Assembly: GCF_009017495.1 (NCBI RefSeq)
Contig: NZ_CP044989.1
Coordinates: forward strand, 186,001 to 250,000
Reading direction: 5' to 3'
DNA: 64,000 nt
From: Deinococcus sp. AJ005
GTDB taxonomy: Bacteria; Deinococcota; Deinococci; Deinococcales; Deinococcaceae
In this document: one piece after another, positions 27,298 to 36,573 of the stretch
Numbering within the stretch: the stretch's first letter is position 1
Layout: each line of letters begins with the position of its first letter
Position numbers and translations under genes: made by a program
The notes under the pieces: generated by a model
Databases searched by the model: none
What the model saw: only the letters and a program-made list of their open reading frames with translations
What the model was told of the DNA's origin: nothing

Positions 27298-28062
27298 ATG
27301 TCTGCCGACGCCCCCACCTTTGCCGAGGTCTACCCCGGCCACCCCGAGCCACAGTTTGAGCGGCTTGAATTCAGCCGCCTGTCGCCGCAAGAGACGCTGG
27401 CCCGCGCCGAGGCTTTTTACCAAGAGATGAAGCAGAGGCGCACCACCCGCCAGTTCAGCCGCGACGCCGTTCCGCAGGCCGTGATCGAGTGGGCCGTGCG
27501 GACAGCGGGCACGGCCCCCAGCGGCGCACACCGTCAGCCCTGGCGCTTCGTGGCCGTTCAGGACCCGGCCCTGAAAGCGCGGCTGCGCGGGGCGGTGGAG
27601 GCCGAGGAATACAAGACCTACACCGGGCGCATGCCCGAGGAATGGCGTGCGGCCCTGGCCCCGCTGGGCACCGATTATGTCAAGGCCCACCTGACCGACG
27701 CGCCGTGGGTGGTCGTGGTCTTTCGCGAGAAATACGGTCTGGACACGGACGGCACGCGCACCAAGCATTACTACACTGTGGAAAGCGCCTCGATTGCCGT
27801 GGGCCTGCTGATTGCCGCGCTGCACCACGCCGGGCTGGTCACGTTGACCCACACGCCCAATCCGATGGGGTTTCTGGCTGAATTGCTGGGCCGTCCCCGA
27901 AATGAGGAGGCGCTGATGGTGCTGCCCGTGGGCTACCCGGCCCCGGACGCTACCGTGCCGAAGCTGACGCGCAAGCCGCTGGAGCAGATTTTTCAGGTGG
28001 ACTTGGGCGGCAATGGTCTGGACGACACTGATCTGGGCAGTACGGGGAGGTCAGTAGATTGA
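27298..28062 (+). CDS. Iodotyrosine deiodinase-type nitroreductase
   Basis: A 254-residue FMN flavoprotein of the nitroreductase superfamily. It matches the iodotyrosine deiodinase (IYD) branch along its length: RRTTRQFS, TAGTAPSGAHRQPWRFV, EYKTYTGRMPEEW, APWVVVVFREKYG, YYTVESASIAVGLLIAALHHAGL, LGRPRNEEALMVLPVGYP and LTRKPLEQI. Glu104, Tyr108 and Lys129 fall at the same spacing as mouse IYD Glu153, Tyr157 and Lys178, which clamp the amino-acid part of halotyrosine. It probably dehalogenates halotyrosines or a related phenol reductively; the natural substrate in this bacterium is unknown. Confidence 0.87.
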   Translation: MSADAPTFAEVYPGHPEPQFERLEFSRLSPQETLARAEAFYQEMKQRRTTRQFSRDAVPQAVIEWAVRTAGTAPSGAHRQPWRFVAVQDPALKARLRGAVEAEEYKTYTGRMPEEWRAALAPLGTDYVKAHLTDAPWVVVVFREKYGLDTDGTRTKHYYTVESASIAVGLLIAALHHAGLVTLTHTPNPMGFLAELLGRPRNEEALMVLPVGYPAPDATVPKLTRKPLEQIFQVDLGGNGLDDTDLGSTGRSVD

Positions 28063-28153
28063 ATCCTGAGCGTTCCAGCCGCGTACCCGCTGCTAGCACC
28101 CCCTTTGACCTTCGCCTACGGACGCGGTGGACGGACCAGGGGCTGGAGGCCGC

Positions 28154-29740
28154 ATGACCGTTCAACCCGAACCATCCTTTCCCGCACCGGACCCGCAGCG
28201 CCACGGCTGGGCCATTCCGCCCGACACCGGGAACTCGCCCCTGAAGGCCGACGTGGCCGTGATCGGCGCGGGAGCGGCGGGTCTGACCGCAGCACTCCTG
28301 GCCGCCCAGAACGGGCAGCGCGTCATCCTGATCGAGCGCGAGCGGACGGGCGGCGAATGCACCTTCACCGGCTGTATTCCTTCCAAGGCGCTGCTGGCGA
28401 TGGCAAAAAAGGTCCATGCGGCACGTCAGAGTACAGCGCTGGGAATGAACGTCAGTGGCGAGCCGGACTGGACCACCATCCGCGCCAGACTGCATGCGGT
28501 GATCGACCTGTTCGAGGATGTGGACTCCCCCGAATCTATCGAGCGGCGCGGCGTGCAGGTCATCGGGGGTCAGGCCGTTTTCGTCTCTCCACATGTGCTG
28601 GAGGTCACCCGTGACGGTCAGACCCGCACGGTGATGGCCGGGAAATTCGTGCTGGCGACGGGTTCGGAGGCGAAAGTGCCAGCCATCGACGGTCTGAGCG
28701 AGATTCCGTACCTGACCCACGAAACCATCTTCGACGTGCCGGAGCGGCCCGCGCATCTGCTGGTGCTGGGCGGCGGCCCCATCGGCTGCGAGCTGTCCCA
28801 GGCGTTCGTGCGGCTGGGCAGCCGGGTCACCACCATGCAACGCGGCGAGCGCTTGATCGACAGGGACGAGCCGGAAGCCTCGGCAGCACTCCTCCAGGTC
28901 TTGCAAGAAGACGGCGTGACCGTCCACCTGAACGCCGAAACGGTGCGGGCGGAGCGGACCGGGCAGGGCGTGCGGCTGCACCTGCGGGACGGTCAGACGG
29001 TGGAGGGTACGCATCTGCTGGTGGCGGTGGGCAAGACGCCGCGCGTGCAGGGGCTGGGCCTGGAGACCATCGGGGCCGACTTCGACGCTGGGGGGCTGAA
29101 GGTCCGGTCCGACATGCAGTCCAGCTCCTGCGCGTACCTGTGGGGCGCGGGCGACGTGGTGGGCGGATCCATGTTCACGCACGGCGCAACCGAGCGCGGC
29201 ACGCTGGCCGGGCTGGGCGCGCTGGCGTGGTGGGGCAAGGGTGTGGCCGCCCTGCGCGCCCCCGCCGCCCGCGTGGAGGACATTCCCTGGGTGACCTACA
29301 CCGAACCCGAGATCGCCCACTGGGGCCTGACGGAGGCGCAGGCGGTGAAGCGATACGGCGGGCGCGTGGTGGTGGTGGACTACGATTTCTCGCATCTGGA
29401 CCGCGCCCGAACGGAACGCGAAGCGGGATTCGTCAAGCTCGTCGCCCTGAAGGGCGTGTTCGGCTCGCCCGTGGGCCTGCGGGTGGTGGGCGCGCAGGTG
29501 GTGGGCAGCCGCGCGGGAGAGCTGATCCAGACCCTCAGCCTGCCCTCCCGCCTGCACGTTCACCCGGCCAGACTGGCGCTGCTGCCGGTGCCATATCCCA
29601 CTTACGGCGAGGCGGTACGGCACGTCTACCTGGGCCTGCTGGCGGACAATCCGGCCTTCGGCAAACGCCGTCCTGGGCCAACAGAGGGCCAGCAGACGCA
29701 GCCGAAAGCGCCGGACATGGGCCAGACCGCGCCCGGCTGA
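28154..29740 (+). CDS. FAD pyridine nucleotide-disulfide oxidoreductase (mercuric reductase-like)
   Basis: A 528-residue flavoprotein. FAD loop VIGAGAAGLTAALLA, active disulfide ECTFTGCIPSKAL, NAD(P) loop VLGGGPIGCELSQAF and second FAD motif YLWGAGDVVGG are present. The C-terminal His-Glu pair of glutathione reductase and lipoamide dehydrogenase (HPTxxE) is missing: the region reads HPARLALLPVPYPTYGE. It is thus a mercuric-reductase-like or uncharacterised branch rather than lipoamide dehydrogenase. The ATG at 28154 follows GGAGG. It may be cotranscribed with the flavoprotein upstream (gap 91 nt). Confidence 0.87.
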   Translation: MTVQPEPSFPAPDPQRHGWAIPPDTGNSPLKADVAVIGAGAAGLTAALLAAQNGQRVILIERERTGGECTFTGCIPSKALLAMAKKVHAARQSTALGMNVSGEPDWTTIRARLHAVIDLFEDVDSPESIERRGVQVIGGQAVFVSPHVLEVTRDGQTRTVMAGKFVLATGSEAKVPAIDGLSEIPYLTHETIFDVPERPAHLLVLGGGPIGCELSQAFVRLGSRVTTMQRGERLIDRDEPEASAALLQVLQEDGVTVHLNAETVRAERTGQGVRLHLRDGQTVEGTHLLVAVGKTPRVQGLGLETIGADFDAGGLKVRSDMQSSSCAYLWGAGDVVGGSMFTHGATERGTLAGLGALAWWGKGVAALRAPAARVEDIPWVTYTEPEIAHWGLTEAQAVKRYGGRVVVVDYDFSHLDRARTEREAGFVKLVALKGVFGSPVGLRVVGAQVVGSRAGELIQTLSLPSRLHVHPARLALLPVPYPTYGEAVRHVYLGLLADNPAFGKRRPGPTEGQQTQPKAPDMGQTAPG

Positions 29741-29937
29741 TATGGACACCATCTGTCACACACTCAGATCGGGATAGCCCGAAGAGAGGACGCCGTTCCT
29801 GCGGGGAGCAACCCTGAGAGTCCTGTTCAGATTCCCAGGCGTACGAGAATATTCCAATCGCAGCCGGTAGCAGTGGCGGTGCCTCCTCCCCTACCCGCAA
29901 CACACTGTCTCACCTCTTCCATTCTGCCTCTGGGTGT

Positions 29938-29955
29938 TATAGTGTCCTAGTACAC
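29938..29955 (+). promoter_or_regulatory. -10 box overlapped by palindrome GTGTCCTAGTACAC
   Basis: TATAGT (29938-29943) is a likely -10 box. GTGT-N6-ACAC (29942-29955) overlaps its last bases, so a bound repressor would block transcription. Sites of this type are used by GntR-family regulators; the GntR gene inside the operon (35506) is the natural candidate. Confidence 0.45.
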
Positions 29956-29994
29956 ATCAACGGGTGTTCTTGCCCAACACTGGAGGTCTTCCCT

Positions 29995-31575
29995 ATGAAC
30001 GTGAAGAGAATGTCTCGTATTGCTTTATCGCTTGCCGCCGCACTCACCGTGGGCCAGGCGTTCGCCGCCACCCGTGGAGGCCAGATGACCTTCGGGCGTT
30101 ACGCCGACTCGCTGTTTCTGGACCCGGTGCTGAACGACGCCAACCTGGACATCTGGATTCTGACCAACCTGTACGACACCCTGCTGCAACCCACTGCCGA
30201 CGGCAAGGGCGTGCAGCCGGGACTGGCCAGCGCCTACAGCCTGTCCAAGGACGGCAAGACCGTCTCGCTGACGCTGCGCTCCGGCATCAAGTTCGCCGAC
30301 GGCAGCCCGATCACTGCCGCCGACGTGAAATGGAGTCTGGACCGCGCCCGCAACCCCGACAACGGCGCGTGGGTGGGCCTGGTCGGCTCGATTGCCAGTG
30401 TGGCAGCCAGCGGCAATAAGGTCACCGTGACCCTCAAGAAGCCGGACCCCTCGATCATTCCGGCGCTGGCAACCTTCAACACCGGCATCATGCCGCAGAA
30501 GCTGTTCAACGCCGCACCCGGCAAGAACGACGCCGAGAAGGCCAAGGCCTTTGCCGAGAAGCCCATCGGCTCCGGCCCCTTCGTGCTGAGCGAATGGAAA
30601 CGCGGCTCGTACATGGTACTCAAGCGCAACCCCTACTACTGGAAGATGGGCGATGACAAGAAGGCCCTGCCGTACCTGGACACCCTTCGCTTCGAGATCA
30701 TCCCCGACGACAACACCCGCATCCTGAAATTGCAGGCCGGGGAGTTGCAGGGCGCGGAGTTCATTCCGCTGAGCCGGGTGGCCGAACTCAAGAAAGATCC
30801 CAAGATCAACATGGTGCTGTTCCCCTCCACCAAGGTCAACGACATCATCATGAACAACCGCCCCAAGCTCAAGGACGGCAGCGCCAATCCCCTGAGCGAC
30901 GTGCGGGTGCGCCAGGCGCTGAACTACGCGGTCAACCGCGACGCCCTGATCCAGCTCGTGACCTTCGGGACGGGCAAGCCGATGAAGTCGTTCATGTCTT
31001 CGGGCACGCCACTCTTCGATCCGGCGCAGAAAGGCTTCAACTATGACCCTGAAAAGGCCAAGGCGCTGCTGAAGGCGGCGGGCTATGCCAACGGCATCGA
31101 AGTGACCAGCATGGCGACTTCGGGCAGCGCGGACGATCAGGCGCTCCTGACCGCCTTGCAGCAGATGTGGGGTGCGGTGGGCATCAAGCTCAAGATTGAG
31201 CAGCTCGACGCCGCCACCAAGACGGCCCGCTACCGCGCCAACGACTTCCAGATGCGCACGGGCGCGTGGACCGACGATATCGCTGACCCCAGCGAGATCA
31301 CCGGCTACTACGCGGTCAACGGCGACACCGAAGCCGCGCACACCGGCTTCACCGATCCGGCCATCGAGAAGCTGTTCATCCAGAGCCAGCAGGAGACCGA
31401 CAAGACCAAACGCGCCGCGCAGTACAGGCAGATTCAGACCCTCTACGCAGCGGCTTCGCCCACCATCTTCCTGTTCGAGACGCCCTACGCGGTGGCGCTG
31501 CTGAACAACGTCAAGGGCTTTAACCAGATTCCGCTGGGCAACAACATCTTCGAGGCCACCTGGCTGGCGAAGTAA
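29995..31575 (+). CDS. Peptide-type ABC transporter substrate-binding protein
   Basis: A 526-residue SBP_bac_5 family protein (DppA/OppA type) with a signal peptide ending near AFAATRGG. Family landmarks: LYDTLLQP, GLASAYSLSKDGKTVSLTLRSGIKFADGSPITAADVKWSLDR, GSGPFVLSEWKRGSY and VRQALNYAVNRDALIQLV. It should capture a peptide or amide-type ligand outside the membrane for the permease pair downstream. No lipobox cysteine is visible, which suggests a soluble periplasmic form. GGAGG precedes the ATG. It opens the twelve-gene operon. Confidence 0.92.
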   Translation: MNVKRMSRIALSLAAALTVGQAFAATRGGQMTFGRYADSLFLDPVLNDANLDIWILTNLYDTLLQPTADGKGVQPGLASAYSLSKDGKTVSLTLRSGIKFADGSPITAADVKWSLDRARNPDNGAWVGLVGSIASVAASGNKVTVTLKKPDPSIIPALATFNTGIMPQKLFNAAPGKNDAEKAKAFAEKPIGSGPFVLSEWKRGSYMVLKRNPYYWKMGDDKKALPYLDTLRFEIIPDDNTRILKLQAGELQGAEFIPLSRVAELKKDPKINMVLFPSTKVNDIIMNNRPKLKDGSANPLSDVRVRQALNYAVNRDALIQLVTFGTGKPMKSFMSSGTPLFDPAQKGFNYDPEKAKALLKAAGYANGIEVTSMATSGSADDQALLTALQQMWGAVGIKLKIEQLDAATKTARYRANDFQMRTGAWTDDIADPSEITGYYAVNGDTEAAHTGFTDPAIEKLFIQSQQETDKTKRAAQYRQIQTLYAAASPTIFLFETPYAVALLNNVKGFNQIPLGNNIFEATWLAK

Positions 31576-31593
31576 GCGGCAGGAGCCTGACCC

Positions 31594-31636
31594 AGACGCG
31601 CGCCACGCCATTTCTGTTCAAGCGTGGCGCGCGTCT
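31594..31636 (+). terminator. Intercistronic hairpin after binding-protein gene
   Basis: AGACGCGCGCCACGC (31594-31608) and its exact complement (31622-31636) give a 15-bp stem and 13-nt loop. With only ATTG behind it, it is more likely a partial terminator or 3' stabiliser that keeps binding-protein mRNA in excess over permease mRNA. Confidence 0.7.
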
Positions 31637-31658
31637 ATTGATGCTTTGAGGAGGTGAG

Positions 31659-32597
31659 ATGCACACCAGTTACGTTCTGAGGCGGCTCCTCCAGATCATT
31701 CCGCTGTTTCTGGCGGTGATGGTGCTGGTCTTTACACTCGTTCATCTGATTCCCGGCGATCCGGTCAGCACGCTGCTGGGGGACCGGGCCACGCCGGACA
31801 TCGTGGCGCGGGCCAATAAGGAGCTGGGCCTGGACAAGCCCCTGCTGGTGCAGTTTGGCCTGTTCGTCAACCAACTGCTGCACGGCAATCTGGGCGAGAG
31901 CATCAACCTGAAAATCCCGGTGCTGCGCCTGATCGGCGAGCGGCTGCCCGTGACCCTGTTCCTGACGGTCTACGCCGCCGTGCTGGGCGTGCTGATGGCC
32001 GTACCGCTGGCGGTGCTGGCCGCCGTGCGCCGCAACACCTGGGTGGACGCGCTGATTCGCGCCGTGTTCCAGGTGGGTCTGTCTTTGCCGGTGTTCTACG
32101 TGGCCCTGCAACTTCTGACGCTGCTGGGCGCGCGGCTGGGCTGGTTTCCCATCGGCGGTTACGGCGAGAATTTTGGCGAACATCTGTTTCACCTGTTTCT
32201 GCCCGCACTGACGCTGGGGCTGAATCTGGCCGCGATCCTGGTCCGCACGCTGAGAAACAGCATCATCGAGGTGCTGACCGCCGAATACGTGGACTTTGCC
32301 CGGGCCAAGGGACTGAGGAGCCGCGTGATCATGACCCGTCATGTGCTGCGAAACGCCCTGATCGCCACCGTCACGCTGCTGGGCCTGAACATCGGCGCGC
32401 TGATCGGCGGGGCCGTGATCACTGAAACCGTCTTTGCCATTCCCGGCGTCGGACGGTTGATGGTAGACGCCATCTTCGGACGCGATTACCCGGTGATCCA
32501 GGGCCTGACGCTGATGTTCGCCCTGATCGTGTCGCTGGTGTTTCTGGCAACCGATCTGATCCATGCCCGACTTGACCCCCGCGCGGAGCTGTCGTGA
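31659..32597 (+). CDS. ABC peptide transporter permease (DppB type)
   Basis: A 312-residue inner-membrane permease with six predicted helices. The N-terminus YVLRRLLQIIPLFL and LIPGDPVSTLLG are typical of DppB; the EAA loop that contacts the ATPase is EYVDFARAKGLRSRVIMTRHVLRNALI. GGAGGTGAG precedes the ATG. It pairs with the DppC-type protein 10 nt downstream. Confidence 0.93.
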   Translation: MHTSYVLRRLLQIIPLFLAVMVLVFTLVHLIPGDPVSTLLGDRATPDIVARANKELGLDKPLLVQFGLFVNQLLHGNLGESINLKIPVLRLIGERLPVTLFLTVYAAVLGVLMAVPLAVLAAVRRNTWVDALIRAVFQVGLSLPVFYVALQLLTLLGARLGWFPIGGYGENFGEHLFHLFLPALTLGLNLAAILVRTLRNSIIEVLTAEYVDFARAKGLRSRVIMTRHVLRNALIATVTLLGLNIGALIGGAVITETVFAIPGVGRLMVDAIFGRDYPVIQGLTLMFALIVSLVFLATDLIHARLDPRAELS

Positions 32598-32607
32598 GGA
32601 GCTGCCC

Positions 32608-33462
32608 ATGACCACCATGCATTCCCCCGCGCTGGAGGTGGCCCCCCGCCCGCGCCGCCGCTGGCCCAAGCCCACGCTGCTGATCGGCCTGGCGCTGCTG
32701 CTGGTCCTGATCATCGCGGCCCTGTTTCCGCAGGCGCTGGCCCGCTACAGCCCCACCGACTTCGATTATCAGGCCATCCTCAAGGGGCCGAGCGCCGCAC
32801 ATCCCTTCGGCACCGATAACTTCGGGCGCGACATTCTGAGCCGGGTGATTCACGGCACCCGGATTGACATGCAGATTGCCATTTTTACCACTCTCTTTCC
32901 CTTCATTTTTGGCACGTTGCTGGGCGCATTGACCGGCTATCTGGGCCGCTGGAGCGACGCCGTGGTGGGCCGGATTGCCGATCTGGTGGTGGTCTTTCCC
33001 TTTCTGGTGCTGGTCATCGCCATCGTGGCCGTGCTGGGGCCAGGGCTGATGAACATGTATATCGCGGTTAGTGCCGTGGGCTGGGTCAGTTACTGGCGGC
33101 TGACGCGCGGTGAGGTTATGGCGCAGAAGAAGGCCGAGTACGCACAGGCCGGACGGGTGCTGGGTTACAGCCCCAGCCGCATTCTCTTGCGCCACCTGCT
33201 GCCCAACGCGGTCACGCCCGCCATCGTGTATCTGATGACCGACATGAGCCTGGGCATCCTGCTGGGCGCGTCTCTGGGCTATCTGGGCCTGGGCGCGCAA
33301 CCGCCAACGCCGGAATGGGGCGTGATGGTGGCCGATGGCAAGAACTTCATGGCCACCGCGTGGTGGATCAGCACCTTTCCCGGTCTGGCCCTGACGCTGG
33401 CGGGCGTGACCTTCAGCCTGATCGGGGATGGACTGGCCGACGCCCTGAGGCCCCGCGCATGA
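32608..33462 (+). CDS. ABC peptide transporter permease (DppC type)
   Basis: A 284-residue permease. It has the family's N-terminal single helix, then PFGTDNFGRDILSRVIHGTR, and the EAA loop EYAQAGRVLGYSPSRILLRHLLPNA, followed by LGYLGLGAQPPTPEWGVMV. GAGGAG lies before the ATG at 32608; the longer frame upstream overlaps the previous gene and is not used. Its stop overlaps the next start (ATGA). Confidence 0.93.
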   Translation: MTTMHSPALEVAPRPRRRWPKPTLLIGLALLLVLIIAALFPQALARYSPTDFDYQAILKGPSAAHPFGTDNFGRDILSRVIHGTRIDMQIAIFTTLFPFIFGTLLGALTGYLGRWSDAVVGRIADLVVVFPFLVLVIAIVAVLGPGLMNMYIAVSAVGWVSYWRLTRGEVMAQKKAEYAQAGRVLGYSPSRILLRHLLPNAVTPAIVYLMTDMSLGILLGASLGYLGLGAQPPTPEWGVMVADGKNFMATAWWISTFPGLALTLAGVTFSLIGDGLADALRPRA

Positions 33463-34463
33463 CCGCGCCACTTCTTAAGGTGCGTGACCTGAATGTCCGC
33501 ATTCCCACACCGGGCGGCGTCCTGCATGCCGTGCGCGGCGTCAACTTTGACCTGATGCCCGGCGAGGTACTGGGCCTGGTGGGCGAATCGGGCAGCGGGA
33601 AAAGTGTCACCCTGCGCTCGTTGATCCGCCTTCACCGCCCGCCGATTCAGATGTCGGGAACAGTGGAGTACGGCGGGCAAAATTTGCTGGATGCCTCCGA
33701 ATCCAAACTGCGGGACGTACGTGGCGGGCGGATCAGCATGATCTTTCAGGAACCGATGTCGGCGCTGAATCCGGTGCTGACGGTGGGCGAGCAGATCGGG
33801 GAAAACTTACGCGAACACAAAGGGCTGCGGGGCAAGGCGGCACAGGACAGGGCTGCCGAGCTGCTGGATCTGACGGGCATTCCCAGCCCCCGCGCCCGCC
33901 TGTCCGATTACCCCCATCAGTTCTCCGGCGGGATGCGCCAGCGGGCCATGATCGCCATTGCGCTGGCCTCCGAGCCACAACTGCTTCTGGCCGACGAGCC
34001 GACGACAGCGCTGGACGTGACCATTCAGGATCAGATTCTGCGCCTGCTACTTCGGCTGCGCGAGGAACTGCATATGAGCGTCATTCTGGTCACGCACGAT
34101 CTGGGCGTGGTGGCGCAGACGTGTGACCGGGTGGCCGTGATGTACGGAGGACGACTCGTGGAGACGGCAGGAGTAAACGATCTGTTCCACGCACCCAAAC
34201 ACGCCTATACGCTGGGCCTGATGCGGAGCTTGCCGGGAGCCGGGGAACACCGCCGCCCCTTGCAGCCGATTCCCGGCGGGCCGCCCGATCTGCGTTCCCT
34301 GCCGCCCGGTTGCCCCTTCGCGCCGCGCTGCGAGTATGTGACCGACGATTGCCGTGGAACAGAGCCGCCACTGCTGGAAATTGCCCCCGAACGCTTCAGC
34401 GCTTGCGTCCATTACAGCGAGCTACCCGCCCTTAAATCCACACCTGAGGAGGTGGGCGTATGA
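33459..34463 (+). CDS. ABC peptide transporter ATPase (DppD type)
   Basis: A 334-residue ATP-binding subunit. Walker [10 protein letters not shown], signature [12 protein letters not shown], Walker [13 protein letters not shown] and switch His in VTHDLGVV are intact. The C-terminal oligopeptide-transporter domain ([14 protein letters not shown]) carries the cysteines that bind an iron-sulfur cluster in the DppD/DppF family. Start overlaps the previous stop by 4 bp. Confidence 0.95.
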   Translation: MTAPLLKVRDLNVRIPTPGGVLHAVRGVNFDLMPGEVLGLVGESGSGKSVTLRSLIRLHRPPIQMSGTVEYGGQNLLDASESKLRDVRGGRISMIFQEPMSALNPVLTVGEQIGENLREHKGLRGKAAQDRAAELLDLTGIPSPRARLSDYPHQFSGGMRQRAMIAIALASEPQLLLADEPTTALDVTIQDQILRLLLRLREELHMSVILVTHDLGVVAQTCDRVAVMYGGRLVETAGVNDLFHAPKHAYTLGLMRSLPGAGEHRRPLQPIPGGPPDLRSLPPGCPFAPRCEYVTDDCRGTEPPLLEIAPERFSACVHYSELPALKSTPEEVGV

Positions 34464-35509
34464 CTGCTCCTCTCTCCGCTACCACTCGTCCGCTGATGGC
34501 CCCTCCTTTAATGGAGATTCACGGCCTGACCAAGACCTTTCCGGTGGCCCAGAGCCTGCTTTCACGCTGGCGCGGACAGCCACAACGCGCGGTGGCCGCC
34601 CTGACCGACGTGGAATTGACCGTGCGGCGCGGCGAAACGCTGGGCATCGTGGGCGAGAGCGGCTGCGGCAAATCCACGCTGGCGCGCACGCTGGTGCGGC
34701 TCTACGACGCAGACCGGGGCAGCGTCCGTTACGACGATCTGGACGTGCTGGCGCTGCGCGGCGCGGACCTGCGGCAGTACAACCGCCGGGTGCAGATGAT
34801 CTTTCAGGACCCGTATTCCAGTCTCAACCCGCGCATGACCGTGGAAGCCGTGCTGCGCGAGGCGTTGAGCGTCCACAAGATGCGCCCACCTGCCGAGCAA
34901 CCCGCCCGCGTGCGCGAATTGCTGAAGCTGGTAGGCCTGCCCCCCGAAGCCGCCGGACGCCTGCCACACGAGTTTTCTGGCGGCCAGCGCCAGCGTATCG
35001 GCATCGCGCGGGCGCTGGCGCTGGAGCCGGAATGTCTGATCGCCGATGAGTTGGTGTCTGCGCTGGACGTGTCGGTGCAGGCGCAGGTGGTCAATCTGCT
35101 GCTGGAGCTTCAGGAACGCCTGGACCTGACCGTGCTGTTCGTGGCCCACGACTTGCGCTTGGTGCGCCACATCTCGCACCGGGTGGCGGTGATGTATCTG
35201 GGCCGGGTGGTGGAGGTATCGGACACGCAAACGATCTTCACCACGCCGCGCCATCCCTACACGCAGGCCCTGCTGGCCGCCGCGCCCACCCTCGATCCCA
35301 GCAGGCGCACGGCGGCTCCGGCCATCACGGGCGAGTTGCCCAGTCCGCTGAACGTGCCGAGTGGCTGCGCCTTCAGAACGCGCTGCCCGCATGCTTTTGA
35401 CCGCTGTGCGGTGGAGCGGCCCACGCTCCTCAAGCTTGCGGACGGGCCGGAGGTGGCCTGCCATCTGTACGATCCGGCTCAAGCTGGCCCCGCCAGGGTT
35501 GGGGCATGA
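34460..35509 (+). CDS. ABC peptide transporter ATPase (DppF type)
   Basis: A 349-residue ATP-binding subunit with a 20-residue N-terminal insert typical of DppF. Walker A GESGCGKSTLART, signature FSGGQRQRIGIARAL, Walker B CLIADELVSALD (Leu-Val instead of Pro-Thr after the Glu) and FVAHDLRLV. The C-terminal cysteine cluster CAFRTRCPHAFDRC follows. It completes the importer and overlaps both neighbours by 4 bp. Confidence 0.95.
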   Translation: MTAPLSATTRPLMAPPLMEIHGLTKTFPVAQSLLSRWRGQPQRAVAALTDVELTVRRGETLGIVGESGCGKSTLARTLVRLYDADRGSVRYDDLDVLALRGADLRQYNRRVQMIFQDPYSSLNPRMTVEAVLREALSVHKMRPPAEQPARVRELLKLVGLPPEAAGRLPHEFSGGQRQRIGIARALALEPECLIADELVSALDVSVQAQVVNLLLELQERLDLTVLFVAHDLRLVRHISHRVAVMYLGRVVEVSDTQTIFTTPRHPYTQALLAAAPTLDPSRRTAAPAITGELPSPLNVPSGCAFRTRCPHAFDRCAVERPTLLKLADGPEVACHLYDPAQAGPARVGA

Positions 35510-36573
35510 AACCTGCCGCGCTGGGCACCTCCCTTGAAGCCGCCGAGCCGTTTACCTGGCCGCTGGGCATTGACCGCACGCTGGCCGTTCCGGTGGGCGC
35601 TCAACTGCGCGGGCAACTGGAATACGGCATCGCCTGCGGGGATATTCCACGCGGCGCGCGGCTGCCCAGTGTGCGCGAGCTGTCCCAGGAAGTGGGCGTG
35701 GCACATATGACGGTGGCGGGCGTCTACAAGGAGTTGCTGGGGCTGGGACTGATCGTGACCTCGCGTGGGCGCGGAACGTTCGTGGCCGACGCGCCGCAGC
35801 CTCCGCCTGGCCCCGATCCGGCGCGGCTGACCCGGCTGCTGTCAGACACGCTGGCACAGGCCGAGGGCGAAGGCTACAGCCTGCGCCAGATCGGGGAAGC
35901 CATGAACGCCCTGATCGCGCGCGGCGCACGTCCGCCGCAGATTGGCGTCAGCGTGCTGCTGGTGGGCCTGTTTGCAGACGCTACCCGCAGTTACGCGGCA
36001 GATGTGCAGGCAGCGCTGCCTGCCGGGGACCGGGTGCAGGCGGTCACGCTGGACGACCTGCGCTCCGGGCGGGCGCTGGAGAGCGCACAGAACGCCGACG
36101 TGGTGCTGGCGCTGGCCCACCGCCTGTCCGAGACGCGGGCGCTGCTGCCAGGGCGGGAGATCATTCCGGTGGGCTTTCTGCCCTCGCAGCGCACCCGCGC
36201 GGCGCTGGCCGCCCTCAATCCCATGATCCGTCTGGCGATTGTGGCGACCTTCGAGGAATTTCTGCCCACCTTTCTGGGCGGCGTCAAACGTTTTGCGCCG
36301 CATGTCTCGGCGATTCAGGCCACCCATCTGCACGCTGCCAATTTGCAGGGCATGCTGGATTCATGTGACGTGGCGGTCTACGCCACCGGCTCCGAAACCG
36401 TGAGAGCGCTGATGCCCAACAAACCCTCCCTGGAATACCGTCACATCGTCGATCCGCGCGATGTGGAGGCGCTGGTGCTGCCCGCCGTAGCCGCCCAGAG
36501 AATGACGCAGACGAGCACACAGACAAGCACACAGGCACCGCCTCAACCCATGCCCAAAAAGGAGTTGTCATGA
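35506..36573 (+). CDS. GntR-family regulator with unusual effector domain
   Basis: A 355-residue regulator. A GntR winged helix spans about residues 25-95 (GDIPRGARLPSVRELSQEVGVAHMTVAGVYKEL, then SRGRGTFVAD). The C-terminal 250 residues match neither FCD, UTRA nor aminotransferase-type effector domains that I can recognise; VSVLLVGLFADATRSYAADVQ and DVVLALAHRLSETRALL suggest an alpha/beta sugar- or ligand-binding fold. A Thr/Gln/Pro-rich tail follows. It lies inside the operon and overlaps both neighbours by 4 bp, so it is probably the local feedback regulator, with the palindrome at 29942-29955 as candidate target. Confidence 0.85.
   Translation: MKPAALGTSLEAAEPFTWPLGIDRTLAVPVGAQLRGQLEYGIACGDIPRGARLPSVRELSQEVGVAHMTVAGVYKELLGLGLIVTSRGRGTFVADAPQPPPGPDPARLTRLLSDTLAQAEGEGYSLRQIGEAMNALIARGARPPQIGVSVLLVGLFADATRSYAADVQAALPAGDRVQAVTLDDLRSGRALESAQNADVVLALAHRLSETRALLPGREIIPVGFLPSQRTRAALAALNPMIRLAIVATFEEFLPTFLGGVKRFAPHVSAIQATHLHAANLQGMLDSCDVAVYATGSETVRALMPNKPSLEYRHIVDPRDVEALVLPAVAAQRMTQTSTQTSTQAPPQPMPKKELS

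Noticed and set aside
27950..29752. 600-codon minus-strand frame opposite the disulfide oxidoreductase
   Set aside because: Antisense shadow; no domain, and the plus-strand gene has all cofactor motifs.
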